NCBI GenBank assembly: GCA_028292315.1 | Contig: JAQGMO010000170.1 | Span: forward strand, 1 to 44,964 | Reading direction: 5' to 3' | Source of the DNA: Herminiimonas sp. | GTDB taxonomy: Bacteria > Pseudomonadota > Gammaproteobacteria > Burkholderiales > Burkholderiaceae_D | Length of the DNA: 44,964 bases | Shown here: positions 15,962 through 23,389 of the stretch, one piece after another | How the letters are laid out: each line of letters begins with the position of its first letter | How positions within the stretch are numbered: position 1 is the stretch's first letter | Made by a program: the position numbers and the translations under genes | The notes under the pieces: model-generated | Database searches by the model: none | Told to the model about the DNA's origin: nothing | What the model saw: the letters and a program-made list of their open reading frames with translations, nothing else

Positions 15962-16780
15962 CTACGGAGCCGCAACCCGGCGCCAGTCTTTCGCCACCCG
16001 TTTAAAAATTTCCGTCGACGATAATTCGAACAGCACGCGCTCCGTGTTCCAGCTGAATCGCTCGATCGTGATCTGCGCCCGTTCGGCACGGATCAGGTTG
16101 AATGAATTCGCTTCGCCCCTGCCGCGCGTCGAGGTGGCGGTCCCGGCCTGTACCACGATGGCGGAGTATTCGCCTATTTTGTATCGCGCGGCACTGTCGC
16201 CCGCGTGACTGGCGTGCATATGGCCGGCCAGTAGCAGGTCGGCCCGGCACGCTGCGAACATTTCCATCGCCAGCGGCGCCCTCCCGACCAGGTCGCGCTC
16301 GTCATAATGAGACGGCAAGTCGAACGGATGATGGGTCACGATAATCTTGACGACGTCATCGCGGGTCGAGCACAGCAATGTCTTGGCGTGCTGAATCTGC
16401 CGGTCGCTGATTCGACCGTCCTTGATCGTCAGAGAGCGCGCGGTATTGATGCCAAGTACGGCAATTTCATCATCGACGTATACCGGCTCAAGATCGTCCG
16501 TGATGTAGCGCTGGTATTTCGCAAGCGGCGTGACGAAGCGGCTGAACAGGTTATGCAACGGCACGTCATGGTTGCCCGGCACGACGATCTGCGGCGTCGG
16601 CAAGGTATCCAGAAATTGCCTTGCCTGCTTGAATTCACGGGTCCGGGCCCGTTGTGTCAGGTCACCTGACACAACGACCAGATCGGGATGGAAGTTTCTG
16701 ACCTGGTCAGTCAGGGGCCCGATCAAGGCCTCGTCGATCCGACCAAAATGCAGATCAGACAATTGTACGATCGTACGCAT
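15962..16780 (-). CDS. Calcineurin-like metallophosphoesterase
   Basis: 272 residues from ATG at 16780, where AGAGGAAA lies about 7 nt upstream. The open frame extends further but overlaps the next gene and has no homology-like content. All metal-binding motifs are present: QLSDLHFGRID, VVSGDLTQ, VPGNHDVPLHN, VTHHPFD and LLAGHMHASH. The arrangement resembles class III cyclic-nucleotide phosphodiesterase-like or 3',5'-cAMP CpdA-like enzymes, but the substrate cannot be read from sequence. It follows the 3-hydroxybenzoate hydroxylase gene by 68 bp on the same strand. Confidence 0.88.
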   Translation of the reverse strand: MRTIVQLSDLHFGRIDEALIGPLTDQVRNFHPDLVVVSGDLTQRARTREFKQARQFLDTLPTPQIVVPGNHDVPLHNLFSRFVTPLAKYQRYITDDLEPVYVDDEIAVLGINTARSLTIKDGRISDRQIQHAKTLLCSTRDDVVKIIVTHHPFDLPSHYDERDLVGRAPLAMEMFAACRADLLLAGHMHASHAGDSAARYKIGEYSAIVVQAGTATSTRGRGEANSFNLIRAERAQITIERFSWNTERVLFELSSTEIFKRVAKDWRRVAAP

Positions 16781-16848
16781 GGGAATTTCCTCTGGTGCCT
16801 TTGCAACAAGCCAACAAGTAAAAAACAGTCCTGCAGCAAAATATAATC

Positions 16849-18066
16849 TTACGCCCGCATGGCGGGATCGGCCGCATCCAGGCAGCATTTCGGATCCCAT
16901 CCGTAGAGCCATTCGACGGAATCGTAAAACTGGTCCGGCGTCCGCCCGAGCCAAAGACTGTTGCGAACCAGCCGCTCCACACCCGCCGCATGATAGAGCC
17001 GCCCCATCTCCCGTACCGACAGTACGACGCGCGCCGTGCGGGCCACCCGAGCCGACTCGTACAGGCGGAAAGCATGCTGCAGATCGAAGTCGCATTCCGC
17101 TACCGCTTCCCCGAGTGTAACCGCATCTTCCAGCGCCATGCACGCTCCCTGCGCAAGGTATTGCATCATCGGATGCGCCGCGTCGCCGAGCAGGGTCGCC
17201 GGCCCGCTGCCCCAGCACGCGACCGGCTCGCGATCGGCGGTGCTCCAGCGCCGCCATGAGGTAGGCCGGTCCAGCAGCTGACGCGGACGTGCGTGGATTC
17301 CTTCGAAATACGACAACACTTCTTCCTTGCTGCCATCCCTGACGCCCCAGGTTTCCGTGTCGCGGCTATGGAAAGTGACGACCAGGTTATATTGCTCGCC
17401 GCCGCGCAATGGATAATGCACCAAGTGGCATTGTGGCCCGGCCCACACCACCGGCGCGTTCCAGCGCAGGTCGGCCGGCATGTCCGTCGCCGGGACCACC
17501 GCACGGTACACGACATGCCCCGAGACACGCGCATCGTCCCCGATCAGCGTGGCGCGCACCACCGATTTAACGCCATCGCAACCGATCACGGCCGCAGCGT
17601 TGAAGCGTCGCCCGTCTTCGGTTGCCACCATTACCCCGCGACCACCGACGCTGACCTCGCGCACCCTCGCCGAAACATGGAACCGGATCAGCGGGTGCTG
17701 TTGAACCGCTTGATGAATCGTGGCGTGCAGGTCGGCCCGGTGGCTGACCGCATATGGATTGCCGAAGCGGGCACGGAACGGCGCGCCGACCGGAATCGAT
17801 GCGACCTCATGGCAATCGACCGCATCCATCATGACCAGCTTGTCGGTGAATACAACCTGGCGGCGAACCTGTTCGCCGATGCCGAGCGCGTCCAGCGCGG
17901 CGAAGGCGTTGGGTCCAAGTTGCAGGCCGGCGCCGATCTCGCCCAGGCTTGTGCTCTGTTCCAGGAGATCGACCGGGATCGCAAGCCGGGCCAGCGCCAG
18001 AGCGGCCGCCATGCCGCCAATGCCGCCGCCGATGATGAGAACGGCCGGTCTCTCAGGGTGTGTCAT
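16849..18066 (-). CDS. 3-Hydroxybenzoate 6-hydroxylase-like FAD monooxygenase
   Basis: 405 residues, class A flavin monooxygenase. FAD-binding GxGxxG in LIIGGGIGGMAAALAL near the N-terminus, DG motif AVIGCDGVKSVVR, and GD motif LLGDAAHPMMQYLAQGACMA. The C-terminus (QFYDSVEWLYGWDPKCCL) matches the typical tail of 3-hydroxybenzoate 6-monooxygenases, which feed the gentisate pathway. Salicylate 1-hydroxylase is the nearest alternative. No gentisate dioxygenase or isomerase gene follows; the downstream neighbour is a phosphoesterase. GGGCGAGA lies upstream of the ATG. Confidence 0.8.
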   Translation of the reverse strand: MTHPERPAVLIIGGGIGGMAAALALARLAIPVDLLEQSTSLGEIGAGLQLGPNAFAALDALGIGEQVRRQVVFTDKLVMMDAVDCHEVASIPVGAPFRARFGNPYAVSHRADLHATIHQAVQQHPLIRFHVSARVREVSVGGRGVMVATEDGRRFNAAAVIGCDGVKSVVRATLIGDDARVSGHVVYRAVVPATDMPADLRWNAPVVWAGPQCHLVHYPLRGGEQYNLVVTFHSRDTETWGVRDGSKEEVLSYFEGIHARPRQLLDRPTSWRRWSTADREPVACWGSGPATLLGDAAHPMMQYLAQGACMALEDAVTLGEAVAECDFDLQHAFRLYESARVARTARVVLSVREMGRLYHAAGVERLVRNSLWLGRTPDQFYDSVEWLYGWDPKCCLDAADPAMRA

Positions 18067-18341
18067 TTGTCTCGCCCTTCTCAGCCCTCTGCTCGTTCGA
18101 GGCTAATGTTATTTTTTCTGCTGACCGGCGTCCCGCGCCGGCTCGGTCCGAATGGGTGGTTCCCGCGTGATTCGACCTGCAACGGAAACAGTCTTACCTC
18201 GATCGCCTGTTTCGTCAACCGAAAGCTCCGAAGCGAGCGCTTATCACGGCGTAGGCCGGCCCGTCCGTCGAATCCGGGCCGTTCTGGTAAAGTAGCCGCT
18301 TCCTCACACAATCAACAATACAAAAAATATGGAGCGCATGC

Positions 18342-19292
18342 ATGGCACGTAAGGACGACGCCTGGCGTGAAACAGGGGCGCCGCTTCACCGTCGTCTGAT
18401 TGCGCGGCACACGTCGCACCTGTCGCCGACCGCAAAGGGTATGTTGTGGACTTCAGCCGCAGGTTTACTATTCTGCGTGTTGAATATGCTGCTCCGAAAA
18501 ATGGCGATGGAACTGGATCCGTTCCAGGCGCAGTTCCTGCGCTATCTTTTCGGCTTCCTCGTGATGGCGCCGCTGATTTTTCGCAGCGGTTTTGCCGCTT
18601 TTCTGCCGACGCGCATCAGCGGCCAGTTTGTGCGCGGCGGCGTGCACGCCATCGGACTCTGCCTATGGTTTTTCGCGCTGCCTAAAATACCGCTTGCCGA
18701 CATGACGGCGATCGGCTTTACCAGTCCGATTTTCATCATGTTAGGCGCCGCATTTTTTTTCAAGGAAGCGATGCGCTGGGATCGATGGTTTGCCGCATTG
18801 CTTGGCTTCGCCGGCGTGGTGATGGTGGTAGCGCCGAAATTGTCCGGCGCGGGCGGCGTGTATAACCTTGTCATGCTCGCCTCGGCGCCGATGTTTGCGG
18901 CATCGTTCCTTATCACCAAGGCGCTTACCCGCTACGAAAGCGCGCAAGTCATCGTGCTGTGGCAAGCGCTGACCGTCACTATCTTCAGCCTGCCTATGGC
19001 ATTACTGCACTGGCAAAATCCGAGTGCCGTCCAATGGTTCACGTTTGTACTCGCCGGCATGCTCGGCAGCGCGGGCCATTACTGCCTGACCCGGTCTTTC
19101 GCGGCGGCTGACATCTCGGCCACGCAGTCGGTCAAGTTCCTCGACCTGGTATGGGCCTCCCTGCTGGGCTGGCTAGTCTTCGCGGACCAGATAAGCCAGT
19201 CGACCATGATTGGCGGCACAGTGATTTGCGGCGCCACGATCTGGATCGCCAGGAGGGAAGCACGTAACCGGACCGCCGGCATTAAATCATGA
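18342..19292 (+). CDS. EamA/DMT-family transporter
   Basis: 316 residues with about ten membrane segments arranged as two EamA repeats, the second starting near VYNLVMLASAPMFAASFLI. Features such as LLRKMAMELDPFQAQFLRYL and RSFAAADISATQSVKFLDL are typical of the S-adenosylmethionine/drug-metabolite transporter branch found in proteobacteria. GGAG lies 7-8 nt before the ATG. The N-terminal 28 residues are basic and cytoplasmic. The 275-bp region upstream is shared with the divergent 3-hydroxybenzoate hydroxylase gene. Substrate unknown. Confidence 0.88.
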   Translation: MARKDDAWRETGAPLHRRLIARHTSHLSPTAKGMLWTSAAGLLFCVLNMLLRKMAMELDPFQAQFLRYLFGFLVMAPLIFRSGFAAFLPTRISGQFVRGGVHAIGLCLWFFALPKIPLADMTAIGFTSPIFIMLGAAFFFKEAMRWDRWFAALLGFAGVVMVVAPKLSGAGGVYNLVMLASAPMFAASFLITKALTRYESAQVIVLWQALTVTIFSLPMALLHWQNPSAVQWFTFVLAGMLGSAGHYCLTRSFAAADISATQSVKFLDLVWASLLGWLVFADQISQSTMIGGTVICGATIWIARREARNRTAGIKS

Positions 19293-19417
19293 AGTGTCGA
19301 TATCGGGTGGTCGCATGTTGACCGTGATCAAATATCGGCAAGTTTGCGCTATCGACCATCAGTTTATGCGGCTGCAGTTTTGTATAGTAATAATTCCCAA
19401 TAAAGTATGGAGGCAAT

Positions 19418-19595
19418 ATGTCAGACAATCTGTCGGAACGTGGGCCGCAAGACCGCTCCAGGGTAAATGTCAACGAACAATGGGAGTTGGCGTATTGGAC
19501 AAAAAAATGGGGGGGTGACGCCTGAGCAGTTGCGTGAAGCGGTCAAGGCGGTCGGACCCTCGGCAGATGCGGTCGCCCGTAAGTTAGGAAAGTAA
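19418..19595 (+). pseudogene. DUF3606 protein gene with a +1 frameshift in a G7 run
   Basis: GGAGG lies 4 nt before ATG 19418. The frame encodes SDNLSERGPQDRSRVNVNEQ, then WELAYWTKKWG, a clear DUF3606 start, but runs into TGA at 19523. After seven Gs at 19509-19515 the next frame continues the family sequence (GVTPEQLREAVKAVGPSADA, then VARKLGK) to TAA at 19593. Six Gs would restore a 58-residue protein of normal length. TATAGT near 19383 may be its -10. Either a recent mutation, a contingency (slippage) locus, or a homopolymer sequencing error. An A7 run directly precedes the G7 run. Confidence 0.82.
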
Positions 19596-19606
19596 CCAAA
19601 TTAACC

Positions 19607-19676
19607 GATGCCCATACCGGGCATCGTGCACACCAGTCCCCGCAGGTACGGATGCGCAAGGGGTCCGGCTTTTTTT
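19607..19676 (+). terminator. Hairpins and T run after the DUF3606 gene
   Basis: GATGCCC (19607-19613) pairs with GGGCATC (19619-19625) across 5 nt. A second, weaker structure (CCCCGCA ... TGC-GCAA-GGGG, 19638-19663) is followed by GTCCGGC and T7 (19670-19676). The T run suggests termination of the DUF3606 transcript or of a short RNA. Confidence 0.5.
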
Positions 19677-20045
19677 GCCTGCGCTCAGCCAATCTCCGAT
19701 CTTATTATTTTCCCTGAAGCGTCAATTTCGATCATTGTAACCAGGCTACGATCGACGTGAAGCTGTTTCTATTTGGATGTTCTTACATAGGTAATCGCGC
19801 TATCAATAGTTTTCCAAAACCGGTAGGTTTGATTTCAAATTGTTGACTTTGAAAAGTTAATGCTATGCAACTTCCTGGAAAATGTGCAGAATGCACTGAA
19901 GCGTAACGAATTTACGGAATGTAAGCGTGTTCTTTCACTCGGTATTCAAAGCCCGCAGGGTACCTACGCATCCCGGCTAACCGCGCGCTTGAGACATTGG
20001 ACCAATTCAATTCTCCTTTCGGCTAACGCAGTGTATCTGGGCTAA
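19677..20045. other. Leader region of the hybrid kinase
   Basis: About 370 bp. A 61-codon ORF (19860-20042) stops directly in front of the kinase ATG (TAA-ATG), but it has no ribosome site and no recognisable protein features. It may be a coupled upstream ORF or chance. The rest is AT-rich promoter-like sequence (for example TTGACT near 19842) with no gene that I can support. Confidence 0.4.
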
Positions 20046-22886
20046 ATGACGACTTTGACTCTTGAACGAAAAATCCTTGCTGGTTTTTTGAGCGCAATGG
20101 CCGCCCTGGTGATCCTTGGCGGGCTTACCTGGAATCTAACAGTGCAGAGCCATAAAGCAGCTGCGCATGTTACCCATACCTATCAGGTAATCACAAGTAT
20201 TAACGACGTTGCGGCACGGCTGTTCGAGGCCGAATCGCATCAGCGTGCCTACCTGCTTACCGGCAGGGGAAACTACCTGGAACAACGTGACAGCGTGGTT
20301 CAGTTGCTTGACAGGGAAGTTGATCATATTGCTGCGATGACCCTCGACAATCCTGCTCAGCAAGCTCGCATCGCCAATCTCAAGCAGGAAATAGTCGCGC
20401 GCAAGGAGCGATTCCGGTATTTCGTTACTTTGTACCAGACCAAGGGCAGCGAAGGAATCCGAAACGAGTTCGGCAACCCCGTCGCTGGCGTGGGGCCAAC
20501 GGTATTGGTACGGCTCCGGACAGTGATGGATAGCATTAAAGCTGAAGAAATAAACCTGCTTCAAAAGCGGAAAGACATCGAAAGCAGCCATGTTGATGCC
20601 GCGCGTATCGCCTTTATCTCACTGTTCGTTTTGCTCGCCATAGTGCTGCCATTGGTGTATTTGCGGGTTCGCACTGATATTCTTGAACGCAGAAACGCGG
20701 AAGAACTAGTGCGACTGGCCGCAATACATGATCGCTCGAATGCGCAGGCGTTGACCCTGTATAACGCTGAAACCAACCGTAACAGCGTATTACAGGGAAC
20801 CCTGTCTATCCTGGCCGACAATCATTCATTCCCGGCGCTGCTGTTCTATGCCTATGAAGAATGGGGCGGCGCCTTGCGCCTCGACGCCGCGCGTGGCGCG
20901 CCGGCCGGCGCACGGACGGTAATCAAGCTGGGTGAGGGCATGGTGGGCGAAGTGGCGCAATCACTGCGCACCGTTGAAATCAATAATGCGGATGAAGCGC
21001 TTGCAGCGCTGCCGGTCGATACCGGATTCGGCATGGTCGCGCCGTCGGCTGTGCTGTTTTGTCCGGTAAGCTATCGCGGAACCTTGCTCGGCGTGATGGC
21101 GCTGGCATCGATCGGAAAACTCTCCGACCGCGACCGCAGCTTCACCGAACTGGTATGCACCCAACTGGGCGCGGCGCTGCACAATATCAAGCAATTGGAA
21201 GATATGCGTTTGCTGGCCGAACAGCTACGGGTGCGCAGCGAAGAAATTACCGCGAAAAACCGCGAGGTGGAAGAAGCCTCGCGCATGAAGAGCGAGTTCC
21301 TTGCCAATATGTCGCATGAACTGCGCACGCCGCTCAATGCAATCATCGGTTTTTCCGAAGTCATCAGGGATGGCATGGCCGGCCCGGTCAACGCTGAACA
21401 GGAAGAGTATACAAACGATATCCTGTCGAGCGGAAAACATCTTCTGGCATTGATCAACGATATTCTCGACCTCTCGAAAATCGAATCGGGCCACATGACG
21501 CTGGACCTTGATCCGGTCCATGCTGCCGAGTTGGCTGAAAGTGGCTTCGTCATCGTCAAGGAGCGCGCGCTGATCAGCCGGGTGGCGCTGACAAGGAAGG
21601 TAGAGCCCGGCCTGGACAAGCTATGCGTCGACATTCGAAAGGCCAGGCAAATCATTTACAACCTGTTGTCGAATGCGGTGAAATTCACGCCCGAAGGGGG
21701 CGCGGTCGATTTTTCCATACGCCGCGTGGGACGCGCCGAAGTCGAAAGCCATGCCGATGAGCCCGGCATCCGGATGTTCCCGCTACGCGATCCGGACTTC
21801 GCGCATTTTATTGAGATCAGCGTGTCGGATACCGGCATCGGCATTGCCCCTGACGATCTGAAACGCCTGTTTGAACCGTTTACGCAGATAGACTCGTCCC
21901 TTTCCCGCAAGTATGAAGGCACAGGCCTCGGATTGGCGATGGTTCGGCGGCTGGCCGAACTGCACGGCGGCGGCGCAATGGTACGCAGCGCCGCGGGCGT
22001 TGGTTCCTCGTTCACAGTATGGTTGCCGTGGCGCGACCCCTTGATTGAAATCGCGCCGCTGGTCATTGCGCCGGCACCGGCCCGCGCGACATTCGAGGAA
22101 GAGACCGGCAGGCGGTCCCTGACCGAGCTTCCTCCACTTGTGCTGCTGGTCGAAGACGAGCCGAACGCGGCGAAGATTTTCCGCATGCAGCTGGAAAAGG
22201 ATAGTTACCGTGTCGTCCACGCGACAAGCGCAGAGGCGGGCTTGCGCATGGCGGCGGAATTGCAGCCGGATGCGGTCGTGCTCGACATCATCCTGCCCGG
22301 CATGGATGGCTGGGAAATGCTCGCCCTGCTCAAGCAGACACCTGCTATCAGCCGTATCCCGGTCGTGATCGTCTCGATTACGAATGACGCGTCGCGCGGC
22401 TTCGCATTGGGCGCGTCACAGGTGCTGAGCAAACCCGTCTCGCAGGATGACCTCATGACGGCACTGGCCGCAATCGGTATCAACCTGGCCGGCGGTGAAC
22501 GGGTGCTGGTGGCGGATGACGATCCAAAGGCCGTGTCGCTGATATCGATACATTTGAAGGCCGCGGGCTTCGTTCCACTCGGTGCATATGGCGGAAAGGA
22601 AGCAATCGAACTGGCGATCAGCAAAAAGCCGAGCCTGGTTGTTCTGGATCTGATGATGCCTGAAATATCCGGCTTTGACGTGGTCCAGGCAATGCACTCG
22701 ACCCCTGACACCGCCGAAATCCCGATCATCATCCTGACAGCGAAAGTGCTGACCGCCAAAGACCGGGCGCGACTGGACGGCAGGGTGCAACGAGTCATGG
22801 AAAAGTCAAATTTCGATCCAAAATTATTTGACGGTGAAGTAAAGCGCGCCTTGATGGCGCGATTCCGGAAAGCCAGGATCGAATAA
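20046..22886 (+). CDS. CHASE3-GAF hybrid histidine kinase with two receiver domains
   Basis: 946 residues. Membrane segment near 10-32, a periplasmic CHASE3-like helical domain (about 40-185; SINDVAARLFEAESHQRAYL), second membrane segment near 188-210, a GAF domain (about 240-385), HisKA with His424 in FLANMSHELRTPLNAI, HATPase with N box (LLSNAVKFTPEGG), DTGIGI and GTGLGLAMV. Two tandem receivers follow: Asp747 in VVLDIILPGMDGW and Asp868 in VVLDLMMPEISGF. The first carries LSKP; in the second the usual Lys-Pro is replaced by MEKSN. Ribosome site weak. It begins a block with a stand-alone receiver and another kinase, so it probably belongs to a branched phosphorelay. The ligand is unknown. 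Confidence 0.93.
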   Translation: MTTLTLERKILAGFLSAMAALVILGGLTWNLTVQSHKAAAHVTHTYQVITSINDVAARLFEAESHQRAYLLTGRGNYLEQRDSVVQLLDREVDHIAAMTLDNPAQQARIANLKQEIVARKERFRYFVTLYQTKGSEGIRNEFGNPVAGVGPTVLVRLRTVMDSIKAEEINLLQKRKDIESSHVDAARIAFISLFVLLAIVLPLVYLRVRTDILERRNAEELVRLAAIHDRSNAQALTLYNAETNRNSVLQGTLSILADNHSFPALLFYAYEEWGGALRLDAARGAPAGARTVIKLGEGMVGEVAQSLRTVEINNADEALAALPVDTGFGMVAPSAVLFCPVSYRGTLLGVMALASIGKLSDRDRSFTELVCTQLGAALHNIKQLEDMRLLAEQLRVRSEEITAKNREVEEASRMKSEFLANMSHELRTPLNAIIGFSEVIRDGMAGPVNAEQEEYTNDILSSGKHLLALINDILDLSKIESGHMTLDLDPVHAAELAESGFVIVKERALISRVALTRKVEPGLDKLCVDIRKARQIIYNLLSNAVKFTPEGGAVDFSIRRVGRAEVESHADEPGIRMFPLRDPDFAHFIEISVSDTGIGIAPDDLKRLFEPFTQIDSSLSRKYEGTGLGLAMVRRLAELHGGGAMVRSAAGVGSSFTVWLPWRDPLIEIAPLVIAPAPARATFEEETGRRSLTELPPLVLLVEDEPNAAKIFRMQLEKDSYRVVHATSAEAGLRMAAELQPDAVVLDIILPGMDGWEMLALLKQTPAISRIPVVIVSITNDASRGFALGASQVLSKPVSQDDLMTALAAIGINLAGGERVLVADDDPKAVSLISIHLKAAGFVPLGAYGGKEAIELAISKKPSLVVLDLMMPEISGFDVVQAMHSTPDTAEIPIIILTAKVLTAKDRARLDGRVQRVMEKSNFDPKLFDGEVKRALMARFRKARIE

Positions 22887-22948
22887 TGTGCGCAGCACTT
22901 AACCGCCGGTCACTGCACCCGCAAGGCACACCGTAAAGAGGAACCAGA

Positions 22949-23365
22949 ATGGCAACCATACTTGTCGTCGAGGACAATCAGACCAGCCGCAAGCTGGCCA
23001 CGATGCTGCTCAGGCGCGCCGGTCACGAGGTTTTGCAGGCGGAGGAGGGCGCGGAAGCCATCAGGGTTGCGGGCGATTCCATGCCGGACCTGATCCTGAT
23101 GGATGTGCAAATGGCGGGAATGGATGGTCTGACCGCCACCGCAATTTTAAAGCGGAACAGGGTTACATCCGCGATTCCGATCATTGCGTTGACCGCCTTC
23201 GCCATGCGTGGAGACGAAGAAAAAATCCGCGCCGCAGGCTGTGACGATTACATCGCCAAACCATTTCACTACCCCGATTTTTTATCGCGTGTCGAGAACG
23301 CGTTGGCAGGACGTTCGAAACGGCACGCCGGATCAGACGTTCGCATCTCGCCTGCTGCCGAATAA
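22949..23365 (+). CDS. Stand-alone receiver protein (DivK/CheY-like)
   Basis: 138 residues, one receiver domain and a short basic tail with no output domain. Phospho-acceptor Asp52 in LILMDVQMAGMDG, acidic pair VVEDN near the start, conserved Thr in IALTAFAM and Lys in YIAKPFHYPDF. GAGGAA lies upstream of the ATG. It sits 62 bp after the hybrid kinase and 24 bp before a second kinase, in the same direction. Such proteins shuttle phosphate or act by protein contact, so it could connect the two kinases. Confidence 0.93.
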   Translation: MATILVVEDNQTSRKLATMLLRRAGHEVLQAEEGAEAIRVAGDSMPDLILMDVQMAGMDGLTATAILKRNRVTSAIPIIALTAFAMRGDEEKIRAAGCDDYIAKPFHYPDFLSRVENALAGRSKRHAGSDVRISPAAE

Positions 23366-23389
23366 CGCCGGCGCACACCGAATGTCGCC

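Noticed and set aside
16781-17257. N-terminal extension of the phosphoesterase frame
   Set aside because: It overlaps the 3-hydroxybenzoate hydroxylase gene, shows no phosphoesterase features, and ATG 16780 has a good ribosome site.
19860-20045. 61-codon ORF directly before the hybrid kinase
   Set aside because: No ribosome site, no protein features; the TAA-ATG junction alone is not enough support.
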